64,000 bases of DNA from contig OZ023273.1 of the NCBI GenBank assembly GCA_964007475.1, positions 88,080,841 to 88,144,840 on the forward strand, in the 5' to 3' direction. This document shows positions 36,061-48,792 of this stretch, one piece after another (position 1 is the stretch's first letter; every line of letters starts with the position of its first letter). The notes beneath the pieces are model-generated. The model did no database searches. It was given only the letters and a program-made list of their open reading frames with translations, and had not been told where the DNA came from. The position numbers and the translations under genes were made by a program. The stretch comes from Hybos culiciformis. Lineage: Eukaryota > Arthropoda > Insecta > Diptera > Hybotidae.

Positions 36061-36520
36061 AATCTACGTTATATAATACTGACGAAATTTAAGTATTTCA
36101 GTACTGAATACAATATGCAGTACCAGTTAAATACAGTATATATACGGGTATTGCAGAAGGTTTAAGTACCAGTATAGAGGTACTGCAAAAATACTGAAAT
36201 ATTTTTCTACAATGTACTGGTATTGCAAAAAAATTTTAGTACCAGTATGCTGATATTGAAAAAAAAAAATTGCAATATACTGGTACTTAAATATTGCAGT
36301 ATTTTTGCAGAACAGTACAGAAAAATACTGCAATATTTGCGCATTATATCAGTATAAGTATACCGGTACTGAGATTTTTTTGCAGTACCAGTACATTGTA
36401 GAATGATATTGCAGTATTTTTGCAGTACCTGGTACTGGTACTTAAATTTTCTGCAGTACCACTATATTGTGATAAAATACTGCAGTATTTTTCCAGTAAC
36501 AGTATGTTGGGCGATACTGC
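36061..36520. repeat. hairpin-forming tandem array (FB2)
   Basis: Degenerate units of about 60 bp rich in GCAGTATTTTTGCAGTACC and its complement alternate along the array, so many local hairpins are possible. A repeat-A copy directly follows. Clean ends or a target duplication were not found. Confidence 0.65.
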
Positions 36521-36524
36521 CGTT

Positions 36525-36727
36525 TCCTTGAAACACTCAGAAAGGGCTCCCAAAACTGAAATCAGTTCTTGGGGCAAGAGCTTCGTTTCAAATCGGGTAC
36601 AAAAAAAAACTGTTATACACAAAAATGTATGAAAACTTTGGAGGGTCCAAGAACTGATTTCAGTTTGGGAGTTTGGGCACCACCTCTACCTCCCCTCCAG
36701 TTTTCAGCCCATTCTGAGTGGTTCACT
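36525..36727. mobile_element. repeat A, copy 3
   Basis: It has inverted AACTGAAATCAGTTCTTGG segments on both sides and ends with CCATTCTGAGTGGTTCAC. It abuts the FB2 array. Confidence 0.7.
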
Positions 36728-36924
36728 GAAACATTGCAAAATAATTAAATTTAGTCAGTTCTGATACTGAAAAATTAAAATATCTGGTTCTCAGGTTTTT
36801 ATTCTGAAAACCTGGAATAATCCTTTGAAATCTGAACATTCCCGACAAAATTTGGCATCTGTTAACCCATTAGTTTTTTTATTAACTCAAACTAAACCTC
36901 ATTTTTTAATAAAAAAGTAAAAAA

Positions 36925-37118
36925 AAAAGACCCGACGCCTTCCAACCCTTTCCTATCGTTCTGGGACACCGCCTCTACTACTTTTCTAAAAATAAGACAA
37001 ACCGGAAAAAAAATTGTCCTTACAAAATGTATGGAAACTTTTAGGGGCCATGTCTCCGAAACGGGGCGTTTACCCTCCCTCCTCCTTCCCAACAAAGTCA
37101 CAAGATCTGCAGTTTAGC
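36925..37118. mobile_element. repeat A, copy 4
   Basis: Contains CACCGCCTCTAC, ATGTATGGAAACTTTTAGGG, CCATGTCTCCGAAACGGGGC and the end AGATCTGCAGTTTAGCC. Confidence 0.7.
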
Positions 37119-37451
37119 CTTGATTTTATAATTTTTTACTTACCACCAGAATATCAAAAACTTATTTCTTTTATATTTTTAAATATGTTGGTAATTTTTA
37201 TTTTAATTATATAATTACTATATAATTTTAATTATTAATTACAAATTTTATTTTGAATTTTTTTATTTTTTTTTTATTTTGAACAGTTTGAACTTTTTCG
37301 AACGATAAAAACAACTACCACAAAAAAAAATGTAAAGAAATTGTATTAGACTGCGACGCCGACGAAAAAAAAAAAGCATAATCGATAACGTCGCTCCGCG
37401 AACGTAATATACAAGTGACATATAATATTGGGAAAAAATATATAAGCGGTA

Positions 37452-37795
37452 CAGTCAAAACTCGTTTAACCGGGTTCCAATTATCCGGCGAAATTTCGAA
37501 ACTTAATACTCACTCTAATATCCGTGTTTCACTCTAACATCAGTGCTAATTTTCGAATTTTTGTTGTTTTTTTTTAATTTTTTGAATTCTTTCGGTCTGT
37601 CCTGTTTTGGCATGTTGAAAACGTTAAAACACGTTTAAACAAGTTAAAACAAGTTACAATTTGTTTGTAATAATCAATTTGGATATTGTGAGCACGTATA
37701 CATTATCCGTGTTCTGAAAACAGACTGAGTATGAAATTTTCGCCGGATAATAGAATTTCAGGATAATAAGAGCCCGGATAAACTATTTTTGACTG
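37452..37795. mobile_element. pogo/Tigger-like MITE
   Basis: Ends CAGTCAAAACTCGTTTAACC and, reversed, CAGTCAAAAATAGTTTATCC, with TA on each side (37450-37451, 37796-37797). 344 bp, no ORF. The TIR resembles pogo/Tigger elements. Confidence 0.8.
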
Positions 37796-38682
37796 TATAT
37801 CTAAGTTATTAGAATCAAAAATTAATAAAAACAAAATTAATAATGCGAGAAAATGAAGATAACTCAAAATAGTGAACGACGCGGTGCGGCGCGGCGTAAT
37901 AGAATTAATTTATATTAAATTGTAGAATATAAATTCTGCATCGTAATAGTTGTAACATTTTTGTACAGTTTATTTTAAAGTACATACAAAACAAAGCAAT
38001 TCATTTAAAATATGTATGTACTTCAATTTAATAGGGTGGTTTAAAATTATTTTTAATAAAAAAAATTAATGAAAGAGGCAGATATTCTATTATTAATTAT
38101 TAATATTATTATCTAGAGGTGATAAAAAATGAAATACTTTCGATATTCAAAATTGTATTTGAACAAGATATCTATACTTTTCTTAAAAAGGAATTGTATT
38201 TAGAAATGTATTGATTACAAAGTAATTGTATTTAAAAGGTAATCCATTACACTGTAATCGTTACTAGTACTCGATACCAAAGTATTTGAATTTTTGCAAC
38301 TCTGGTTATTATACCAAGAATTCTAAAAATTAGATAAGATTTTGTGAATGACATGTTAAAATAAAATACATTTCTAAATTATACAAAGCATTAATTATTC
38401 AATAATGTTAAAAAATATTTGACCCTCTCTTTTTTTATTTTATTTTAAATTTTATTTTTTTTACTTCTTTTTGCAAAAAATTTTATCTCCAAGAGATACA
38501 TTTATTTGGTCAATTTTCAATTTTAGAGCTTCTTATTTCAAGTTTTTCCAAAATTTAACGGCACATTATTACATTTTTACTAAGAAAAAAATGAAAACAA
38601 AAATTTAATCTTTTTAGGAAAATTTGTAACGAGAAATAGATAAACTCAAGTTTGTTTTTCCTGATTTGGAAAAGAAATATTG
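37796..38682. other. noncoding stretch
   Basis: AT-rich, with a short GC-rich patch near 37880 (GCGGTGCGGCGCGGCG). No gene seen. Confidence 0.5.
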
Positions 38683-39013
38683 GGCTAAAGTGCAGATGAC
38701 GTGAACCACTCAGAATTGGCTATAACTTGGACGGATGTAGAGGCGGTGCCTTAACCCCCAAAACTGAAATCAGTTCTTGCAGCAAAGGCCCCGTTTCGAA
38801 GATATGGCCTCCCAAAGTTTTCATCCATTTTGTATGGGAAATATTTTTGTTTTTGTTCGATTTGCGCCATTTTTGTGTGGAGAGTATAGGAGGTGTCCCA
38901 AAACAAGAGGAAGGTGGTGGGGGCGACTCCCAAATCCCACTAACCAACCACCAAACCGCCCGCTCAACGGCCCCACCCCCCCCCCCCACTCATGTTTTGG
39001 GACACCCCCTTCA
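38683..39013. mobile_element. repeat A, copy 5 (reverse orientation)
   Basis: Starts GGCTAAAGTGCAGATGACGT, contains GTAGAGGCGGTGCC, CCCCGTTTCGAAGATATGGCC and a GC-rich block near 38950-38990. The open frames on both strands here are by-products. Confidence 0.78.
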
Positions 39014-39024
39014 TCATTTTAGTA

Positions 39025-39110
39025 GTTTTAGCTTAAACTGGTGTAACTAACTACAGAAATTTTGTATGGCAGAAACCAAAACTACACTAGTTTAAGCTTA
39101 AACTATATAA
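39025..39110. repeat. short palindromic repeat
   Basis: TAGCTTAAACTGGTGTA and its inverse (TACACTAGTTTAAGCTTAAA) lie about 35 bp apart. Confidence 0.6.
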
Positions 39111-41240
39111 TTTTGGGCCTGTTTGAACGCCGTATAACAGAAATTTAGTTATTAGGTTTCTCTCGAAAATGTTTTTGGAACAAAAATATTCTGACTAAAA
39201 ATATTTCACATCTTTCATTAATTTTTGATATTTAATAACATTAACAATTCCGGGAGAAGTACAACTTTTGTATTCGAAAAATTAAAAAATTTAGTAAGAA
39301 ACCTTTTTTTTTTTTATTAATTTTAAAAATTTGTGTACATATGTACTATCTTGGATTACTACGAGCGTTGACAGAAAATAAATGAAAAATAAATTATCTC
39401 TAAATTCGAAAGTTTGTGTTATTTGCCTGTATTATTAAATTATTATGAAATTATTATTAAATTATTATGAACCACTTTATGTAAGCGTAAATTGTTGATG
39501 ATAAGTTGAGTTGCAAGAAAAAAGTCCGCTTTGTTGCAATTCTCGCGAAAGCTTTATATTTTATTCGGCGTATGTTAAAAAAAAACCAAGCATTCGAAAC
39601 TTAATATATAAATTTTATTAGGGTGGTTTGAAAATATTTTTATATAAAAGTAGAAACTCTTATCAAAATGTTCAATTGTTAAAAAAAAATACTTGATTTC
39701 CTTTGAGAAATGTTGATGAAAAATTTGCTATTTTAGTTTTATTAAAACTACCTGCTGCATAAAAAGAATAAAATGTTACGCAATAAGTATGCTATTATGT
39801 TATAGTTTTTTTTCTTTAAGCATTGAATTATTTTTGTGCCGATACCTATTGTTGCGTTCTATTCCGCCAATATTTTGATAATTTTTACTAATGTCAAACA
39901 AAATTAATGTTTCGTCTATTTTATAAACCTGATCATAAAATGTGTATTTTGTTAAGACTTTGATTAAGATTAGAAATAATCGAAACTTTTATCAAATTAT
40001 CTTCCTTTACCCTAGATTAATTAAAGGGACTTTATACAAAAAGCAACATAATATAACAGTAGACCATAACTGTTTCTACTCGTATGCAAAACAATCAAAA
40101 AATATTTGACCCACTTTTTTATTATTAATGTTATTTTAGTACATTTGGACTTAAATCCTCACTTTTTTTATTTTGTACTCTAATTTGGAAAATGCTTAAT
40201 CCGTAACATATAAATTTTTTTTGTTTATTTTCAATTTTAATGCTTCTTATTTCAAGGTCTCAAAGAATAAAACGGTACATATTTTTACTAGTATAACATC
40301 TTTTACTCTTTTTTTGACAAATTTTTAATCGTCAAAATATTATTTTTTTTTAATTTTCGTATTGCAATCACTGAACGTATGTTTAAGAAAAATTAAAAAA
40401 TCTTAGCGTAAAAAATTATCTAAAATAGAGTACAAATTATATTTACTCTTTTTTATTACAAATTTTAATATTGAAAACATAAAATTGATCTATGCGATAT
40501 AAATTTTGTTTATGTTGTCATGCAAAATATTTAATAAAATGTCGATTATCAAAAAAAATTCTAGTTCCAATTTTTTGCTCTTTTGGTTGAGTAAAACCTT
40601 TTGTTTTGAAATTGTATAATTTTATCTAGAATTTTGTTATATTTGCTTCAATTTAGGTCAAAACATATTCGTATTATGAAAAGTTGAATTTTTACTATTT
40701 CGTGTTTTAATATTAAAGATTAAACGAAAAAATTGTTTAAAGGTTATACTTTTTTTTTTTATTTAAGTTTGTTTATTAATTTTGTGTTAAAAAATTACTT
40801 CGGAAAAGTGAGATTTAAACTTTAATCTTTTAGGAAGATTGAAAAATCATACCGAAATTATTAAAAAAAGGCTTAATCATTTTCCGAGAGTAAATAAAGA
40901 GTAAAAATAGCTATATTTTTTTAACCGTGTATCTTTTCAATATCGTATTATGTGTAGGATACATGTATGTCTTTTGAGAATTACCAATATATAAAATCGA
41001 AATGGTGATATGATTGTAAATTCAATTTTACAAATTTTAAAAAAATCCTATGTGAAAATCAAAATTAATTGTATTATTTATATATTTTTATTACATTATT
41101 AAAAATAAGGAAAGAAATACATTTGTTTTAACATTTTTATTGCGTTTTTTTTTTCAACTGAAATATTTTTTCAACTAATAAATACGGAAATTTGTATTTT
41201 TTGTGGAAAAATATGCTTTTAAAGAAAAATATACGAAAAA
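39111..41240. other. AT-rich noncoding stretch
   Basis: No gene on either strand. TTTTTTTAACCGTGTA near 40918-40933 may be the right end of an old TIR element with an unseen left end. Confidence 0.45.
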
Positions 41241-41580
41241 ATATGAATTACTTTTTATTCATTCCTTTCAAAATTCGATTACTTTTTATTCATTCCTTTT
41301 TAAAATTAAATTCCTTTTTGAAAAAAATTCATTCCTTCCGAAATTCGATTACTTTTTATTCATTGCTTTTTAAAATTCAATTCCTTTTAGAAAAAATATT
41401 TATTCCTTTCAAAATTCGATTACTTTTTATTCATTCCTTTTTCAAATTCAATTCCTTTTAGAGAAATTATTCATTACTTTCAAACTTCAATTACTTTTTA
41501 TTCATTACTTTTTCAAATTCAATTCATTTTTGAAAAAAGTAATGATTACTTTTAAAATATAATTACTTTTTATTTTTATT
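41240..41580 (+). repeat. tandem repeat, about 70-bp unit
   Basis: About four and a half degenerate units with TTCGATTACTTTTTATTCAT and AATTCCTTTT. The open frame across the first copies is a repeat translation. Confidence 0.8.
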
Positions 41581-41655
41581 TGAAAATATTTGAATATTTA
41601 CAGCTCTGCTAAGTATATAGGAGAACATGCACATAAATAAATCTACATATATAAT

Positions 41656-43314
41656 CTTTCTTATCTAATATTATTGGGAACTTCCAGCTGTTTTCGAAAA
41701 TTAAATTATTAAATAAAACAAATCATATGATTTTTGTTATTATTTTATATTTTATTTTCATTTGATTTCTTGCAATGTCTAATTTTGCAATGTCTAATTT
41801 TAGTGTTTTTTAAATAGGCTTGATAATGGTGGTAGATATATACACCGAAATATTGCAAGAAATCAAATGAAAATAAAATCTTAATATATATAAAGGCAAA
41901 ACGATTTCTCAAGAAGCTTACAAAAAATTCCAATAGGTGTCGCTATATTTATGATAAATATAAAGGCAAAACGATTTCTCCGAAGCCTCATACAAAACAA
42001 TAACAAATCTTCAACACATGGCTCCTGGTGGTAATCGCAACAAATATTTTTACATTTTTAATTTTTATATTTAATGTAAATTCCAATATGTGTCGCTATA
42101 TTTATGATAATGTCCATAAAAACCATAGACACCATCCAGCCTTTCTGGTGGATCATTTCAAAACTTTTACTTAACAAAAAAATTAAAAATTTTGAATGTG
42201 TTCTTATTGTATGTATTTCGTTATTGTAATCTATTTTGCTATTGCAGTTTGTTATTGTAATTTATTCTACATACTTATTTTTACGAAATACGTGGTATAT
42301 TTTATTCATAACAAAAAACTTTCGAGAGAAGCACTATCTATTGAGCTTATTTAAGACATTTGGTCAAGTTAAAAATTAAAAAAGTGCAAAATTGTTTTAC
42401 CACGACGCGATATACACCACGGGGGGAAATTTGCAAAAATTACAAAAAAACATATTTTTTGTTGAGTTTTCATAACAAATTTGATTTTCGGGTTCAAGAA
42501 AGTGAACATCTGTATCCCATTGAATTCTTGAATACATTCAAAGCCAGTGGTCAGGTCGGGGGTTGTTTTAGGCTATTTTAAAATTTGATTGGCCTCCTAC
42601 CCAGCGACCCAGCGAAAGTTCGTCCGTTGTCATTCAAATTTTGTGCATAAAACGAGGAAATGATTCAACACAAAAATTTCGTAACAAAAAATTTATGGGC
42701 TTCCTATCCAGCGACCTTCCCTGGGGGAGGGCTTCAAAAGTTCGTCTGATTTCGTTCAAATTTGGTACATAAAAAGAGAAAATGATTATACACAAAAAAT
42801 GCGTCACAAAAAATTGGGACCCCTCTTTTTAGCTCAGCAGCTCAATAACCCACTCTGCAATGGCTCAGAACAAAATCGAAAATACAATGAAAATCTCGCA
42901 TACATGAAGTTTCATTTCTTCCGTGTGTCCTATTCACACATGTTTTTTAGAAGATCATGAATTTTCTCATGGACAGTAGCGTTATCAAGGGTTTTGGATA
43001 AGAGAATTTTAAAAATATTCACGAAAAAAACTAATAACCATTTTATGGCCAAAAAGATTGTGTTTCATGAAATATTTCAAAATTAATTATTGGAACAAGA
43101 TGATCAGTGTTTGTTTGTATTTCATTAAGTATTAAATAAATGTTAAATCAATTATAATTTACTATTCTACGGGCTGACTAGTATAAAATAATAACAAAAA
43201 TCATATGATTGTTTTATTTAATAATTTAATTTTCGAAAACTGCTGGCAGTTCCCATTAAGATAGATAAGAAAGATCAAATAATTATTTCCACACCTGATA
43301 AATAAGAATAATTT
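41656..43314. mobile_element. unassigned inverted-repeat element with 15-bp direct flanks
   Basis: Inverted arms of about 93 bp at 41656-41749 and 43182-43273. ATCTACATATATAAT lies just before the left arm (41641-41655) and again at 43315-43329, 41 bp past the right arm. A hairpin (ATTTGATTTCTTGCAAT, inverse) is at 41750-41882. No ORF with a known domain. Family unknown. Confidence 0.55.
42590..42830 (+). repeat. three-copy repeat with AGTTCGTCC core
   Basis: Units of about 100 bp with CCAGCGAC, AAGTTCGTC, TTCAAATTTGGTACAT and GTAACAAAAAATT also occur at 19560-19800 inside the hAT element. Confidence 0.7.
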
Positions 43315-43411
43315 ATCTACATATATAATGTATGTATTTTAATCAGGGGTGATCGTGACAGACTTAAAATTAAAACAACCAGTTCTATAAAAACTCTTTA
43401 AATCTAATCAT

Positions 43412-46005
43412 CAGAGACAGGATGTTCATGCACTAAAAAAAGACGATATATGCGCATACATATGCGTTAAAATATGCACTTAAATATGCACTCAAAATCG
43501 AAATTCCTTACCTAAAAAAATGAGGGATTTTTTAAAAACATTTGAAATTTTTAAAACCATAAGAATTCATGAATTTAATAATGGAAAATAAAATTTTTAA
43601 TATTAAAATGAACAATAATTTAAAAAAAAAAATGTAAGTTCAAATAAGGTTTTTGAAAATTTTCCTTACAAATAAAATAGTTAAAGAATTAAATAAATTT
43701 ATAAATTAAAAATAATATATACATAATTCAGTAGAAGAGGAAATTGTATCCTAAACTCTGACTAATTAAGAAGTTAAGCGAAATTTATTGTAAAATTAAA
43801 AAGTTATATTAATAAAATTATTAATAAATTTAAAAAAAAATAAATTCAACTAAAAACAAAATGTTTCGGTTCCAATTTAATCTTCCATATTGCATTTAAT
43901 TATGAGATGAAATTTAATGTTCTCTTCAGTTAAGTTTAAACGTTTATCTGTGACGAGCTGTTTGGAAACATTGAAACTTCTCTCAACGTCACAAGATACT
44001 AAAGGTGCAAATTTGAAACAGCAAATATTCTTGTTACTATAAGTACCTGCATCTTTTTAACCTGATAAAATCCGACCAATTTTATTTATTTCTTCAAGAT
44101 CTGAATTTTTTTTTTAACACTGCTTCCAATTTTAACTTCACCTCTACCCCTTTAATTCCTGGTACTTCCTTTAGTTTATCTTTTACAGTTTCTAAAATAT
44201 TTAATGATTTTGTTAAAAGTGAATTTTGACTTTGTAAACTATCAATTACGTCTGGAAGAAACCCGTAATTAGCTGAAATAAATGCAAGATAATTTTTAAG
44301 TTGACGTGACGTCATCTTCAATATTCTCTAAAATATTTTCTAAAACATCAAAATTTTTATTTGAGAACTTGACTGCTTCAATCCATGTTCCCCAACGAGT
44401 AAGAATCGGCTTTGGGGGTAGAGGTAAGTCAGGAGCAAATTTTTTAAATATTTCTACACGTCCTGGTGCTTTCAAAAATATTTTTTTCAAATTTCCTACC
44501 CAATCATCAACCTCAGAATGCTGCTCTCTTATAAATTCAGCCACTCTGTGCAGTGCGTGGGCCTGACAAGTTACATGGACCATTTCCGAATATAATATTT
44601 TAATTCCCTTACCTGCTTTTAACATATAAGGGGCACCATCGGTGATTAATAGTAATACATCATCTCTATTAAAATTTTCTGAAATTAATTTGATGGAGTC
44701 GTCAAAAAATCTAGCAATTGTAGATTGATTTGTTTTATCTAAAAATTGTGTATTGATCAAAATTATTTCATTTTCTTTCTCTGATTCCAAACTACCAGCT
44801 ATTGCATTCGCAACGTAACGACCTCCAATATCTGTGGTTTCATCTATGGAAATCCATATCTTTTTACCTATTAAAGTTTTTCGAATACGTGCCATTGTTT
44901 TTTCATAAGTCGATTTTAAGTAATTTTTTCTCAAAGTCGACTTTGATGGACATTCCCTCCCAGTGTACTTTGATAAAAATGACGAAAACTTTTTATTTTC
45001 AAGTTTCCAAAGTGGAATATTGGCAGACACAAGAGCTTCACACAGATCAGCATAATAGCTACATTTTTTTGATTCCTTTGGAGCAGAGTCACTTAAAAAG
45101 GTCTGGTGAACACTTTGTTTGCGCTGTAATGCTGCTTTGTGAATGCCAGATTGCACGTGTTGTTGCACCAAAAATTTCCTTTCTGCTGATATTACCTTTT
45201 CGCAAATTTTGCAAAATAGATAGAAAATTCCCATTTGTAGAAAAATTAGGGTTAAACATGTCCACAACTGAATGCAGCCGCGAAGATAATGTTTGTTTTA
45301 CTTTTGGCATTAGTAATAAAATCTATGTTCATAAAATTTAATTTTTTTTTAAACGAATTATCAACTGATTTGATTAAGATCAGATGATTTATTTCGAAAA
45401 ATGTTTTTATTTGTTGAAAATGTGTGTTGACATGTGCGCACGTAATTATTAAATTTTATAAAAGTAAGACTTAAGCGATTCAGGCTACGACTTAAAGCCA
45501 TTAATTACGCCAACTTTGATATATGCGTTCATACTTGCACTTTTAGTTTTTCTTTTTTTTTGGGTTTTTGTTTTTTCAGGACTTTGTTTTAAAATTTTAG
45601 TTATTTTTTGATAAAACTGGCAGCTTTGTTGGTAAAAATATGTACTTTTTAGTTTATTCTTTTCCCACTGGCGCTTTAGTGACTTATAAAATAAAATTAA
45701 TTTGATTTCTAGGCGCAAAAGTTTTTAAATTTTACAAAAAAAAATAATGACGATTTCGAAAAGGAAAATTAGGTCAAACGGGTAAAATTAAGAAAATATG
45801 ACCTAAAAATCGATAAATATGCAGTTAAATATGCACTAAAAATAAATGCATGTTTTATATGTATTTAAAGTAAAATATGACGAAATATGCAAAAACAAAT
45901 CGATGCCATTATTCTTAAAAATACGAGATCCGTCCACATTTCCTTTCTATTTTTATTTTAAACTAACGACTGCAGACATGCATTTGCATGAACATCCTGT
46001 CTCTG
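43412..46005 (-). mobile_element. hAT element, near full length
   Basis: TIRs CAGAGACAGGATGTTCATGC at both ends, inverted. Flanks CTAATCAT (43404-43411) and CTATTCAT (46006-46013) match at 7 of 8, a good hAT duplication. ATATGCACT/TATGCA repeats lie near both ends, as is usual for transposase binding. 2594 bp with the transposase on the minus strand. Confidence 0.92.
43880..45310 (-). pseudogene. hAT transposase, BED-finger type, few lesions
   Basis: Cut-and-paste transposase. It starts MPKVKQTLSSRLHSVVDMF at 45310. A BED-like zinc finger follows (FCKIC...QQHVQSGIH). Then a catalytic region: KKIWISIDETTD holds a likely catalytic Asp, LLLITDGAPYMLKAGK follows, and then VHVTCQAHALHRVAEF, LPPKPILTRWGTWIEA. 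The C-terminal dimerization part (CDVERSFNVSKQL...RLNLTEENIKF) is near 43910-43990. Lesions: a frameshift near 45230, one near 44300 (between 45267-44296 and 44321-44094), and stops near 44060-44090. It resembles hAT proteins annotated as CGG-repeat-binding-protein-like; that is family knowledge, not shown here. Confidence 0.85.
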
Positions 46006-46340
46006 CTATTCATATTATTTTATCCAAGTCATAGTGCCGTATGTAACTAAATAGTTAAATCGCGGCACTTAAAATTACGTTAAAGTTAATTATAATATTT
46101 ACTTTTGAAAGAAATTCCTTAAAGTAAATGTGATGTATAATATTTGATGTAATTATAAAATGTCAGTGCTGTAGAGACTAATGTACTGTTGTCTAAAACT
46201 CCAAAATGAAAAAATTGTTAAATGTTATGTTAACAATAAAATAAATGAATATGAAATATGAAAATATTTCAATATTAAAATAAAGGATATGACTACCTGC
46301 AGCCTAAAGTAAAATCATTATTTCATTGCAAACGAGTGGG
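46006..46340. other. noncoding stretch
   Basis: AT-rich, nothing recognised. Confidence 0.5.
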
Positions 46341-46963
46341 AACACCTGGGGTAGAATTATGTAACATTGTCGTGTTTGTGACAATCGACAATTTCAAACA
46401 CGATCAATTTCTATGGACAATGAAAATTATGCTTCACGTATCTAATCATCATCGTCATTTTGAAATAAAAAGGTAGTAAAACTCAATAAAAATCTTGAAG
46501 GGATAACTAGTTTATAAAGTAAACCTTGATTTATAAAATATTTGTAAAATTTGTAGAGGGAAAGAGAAGAATTATGTACCTTCTTTTCTAAAATTTTGTA
46601 GTCAATTGTCGATAAAAAAAAATTGCTTCCTATAACTTAAATTATCGTGAATTGTCTATCAAAATAAAACGACAGCTATTTTTTGGTCGTCTCTATAGTA
46701 AATGATCGTCGATTTAGCTGGAATTTGGGGAGGAGGTAGATGCGATGACTAAACCTCGAAATCCAAGAGGATTTTTTCACGAAACCCCCCGTTTCGGAAA
46801 TGTGACCCACCAAATCTTTCATATGTTTCATATACAGGAAATTTTTTTTTGCTCCTATTTACCCTATTTTTGGAGAAGGGATAGAGGTGTCAAATCCAAA
46901 CAATTTTTTTCGGAACAATCTTAATAGGTATGTATGAAAACTTTGGGGGCCATATCTCCGGAA

Positions 46964-47755
46964 TAGGGTTTCTGAACTGTTTTTAACAGTAACAGTAAAA
47001 CAGCTGTTTTTTTGAAAAAAATCAAAAACAGCTAACAGCTGTTTTTGAAATGCTGTTTTTACTGTTTTTCCTAGAGGCTACGAAACCTGTAAAACTAGCT
47101 GTTAAGAATCTTGGCAGAGAAAATTCAACACTGATGAGCGCTGGCACAATATTAAAATTTATGTTAAAGAAACTCTCTTCAATTAAAAGTGAAATTAGCA
47201 AGAAGTTGACGGATAATTTGAACATTCCAATCGATGAACGTTGGATGTTATGTACTTATTATACGGCCTTATGAACTCTACGCTCACGACATCGAGAGAT
47301 ACAATAGATTTTGCAGGCATGTTGGCATCTCGACTTTTTTGTGTAAATGATGTTTAAATAATTGAAACAACTGCCGATAATTCCACAAGTGAAATTTTAA
47401 CTCTACAAAACGAACTTAATGTATGCTTGAGAAAATTAAATCACCTGCAGTAGCTCCTGGTAAACACAATTTCAAGTTATTAAAGGCTGAATTTACTCTC
47501 TTCAAAAATATAAGACAATTTTCAGTATGCGCTAACTTCTGTACACGTCTTTCTGACAAGTAATTATCATCACTCGTATTTTTAAGTAATATTATACAAA
47601 GTTAAATTTATATTAAAATTGAAAGCATTTAATAAAATCATGCTTGGACAAATTTAACATGAAAAACAGTAAAACAGCTGTTAACTGCTGTTTTTTCAAA
47701 ATTCTCAAACAGCAAACAGCTGTTTTTTAAAAACCACTGTTTTTCAGAAACCCTA
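46964..47755 (+). mobile_element. nonautonomous hAT element
   Basis: Ends TAGGGTTTCTG and CAGAAACCCTA, Ac-like. Flanks TCTCCGGAA (46955-46963, 47756-47764) allow an 8- or 9-bp duplication. AACAGCTGTTTT repeats lie near both ends. 792 bp. Confidence 0.88.
47050..47274 (+). pseudogene. hAT transposase middle fragment
   Basis: About 65 residues (EATKPVKLAVKNLGRENSTL, later SKKLTDNLNIPIDERWM) fit the middle of a hAT transposase, where an E-A-T segment is followed by helices. Both ends are missing and the downstream part is frameshifted. The element thus depends on another copy for movement. Confidence 0.55.
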
Positions 47756-48145
47756 TCTCCGGAACGGAGGGTTTCCTGAAAAAAAATGCTCTTGCACTTG
47801 GGGGTTTGGTCACCGCCTCTACCTCCCCTCCAAGTTTGAGCGAAATCAAAGCTCAACACTCATATCTGCACTTTAGCCAAATTCTCTACATTATTTTTTT
47901 TTTAAAAACGATAAACTAAAATTCGCGATCTTTTTACTGGAAGCAAAAAAATCGACATGGCTTTTATGAACGAGGTCGACAAATATTTAAAAAATTTTTA
48001 GTTAATTTCTCAATAAAATTATGAGAAATGAATTTTCCAGCTTTTAAAATTACATGAAGCAAAAAGTCTACAATTGTTAAATTTTGTGACAATTGTCGAT
48101 TGTCGACCGGTGTCGGTGACAATTGTTATATGATTCCATCCCTGA

Positions 48146-48540
48146 AGTTTGTTTCTATAAAAGAAAATGGTGACATTTTCGAGTTCTTACTTTAATAGAG
48201 CTGTCTTTACTATTTTATATTACCCGAAAATTAGAAGATACTACTGTTGTTAATCGCGAGATACTAAATGATTAAAATTATTTGAATATTATTTAGATCC
48301 TTGGATATTTAAAGAGTTTCTAACTCCTAAATCTGGAATGAATGTGAACGAAATTGCGCTTACTTTAGCATTCAAAGAATCGAAATCGATTTGGCGAATA
48401 TACGTATTTTAGTGTGGGAGAGACGGATATCTAATTAAAACAGTATATTTTTACATTTTTGATGGAAAAACTTTGTAGAACCAATGCAATCCCGCTAGAG
48501 CTTAATCAAATTCTCGAAAAAATATAAAAAATAATATATA
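48146..48540. other. noncoding stretch
   Basis: AT-rich, nothing recognised. Confidence 0.5.
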
Positions 48541-48792
48541 GAATGGCACTCCGAAATAATTTATACGGACATAATTTATACGAGAAAAACGACATTCTTC
48601 ATACGATAAATAATGTCGTTTGAAAGTGACATTATTTATACAAAAAAAAAACGACATTATTCATTCGATAAATAATGTCGTTTTTTTTGTATAAATAATG
48701 TCGCTTCTAAAACGACATTATTTATCGTATGAACAATGTCGTTTTTTTATCGTATGAATAATGTCATTTTTAATACGACACTATTTATCGTA

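Larger units (their letters stand above)
46725..47885. repeat. repeat A, copy 6, split by hAT
   Basis: The left half ends at 46963 in ATATCTCCGGAA; the right half starts again at 47756 with TCTCCGGAACGG and runs to CTGCACTTTAGCC. Joined, it matches other repeat-A copies. Confidence 0.8.
46345..48145. mobile_element. composite inverted-repeat element with repeat A and hAT inside
   Basis: The left end GGGGTAGAATTATGTAACAT resembles the right end reversed (GGGATGGAATCATATAACAA), and both sides are rich in ACAATTGTCGA palindromes. Inside lies repeat A (about 46725-47885), which is itself split by a hAT element. A target duplication was not identified. Confidence 0.55.
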
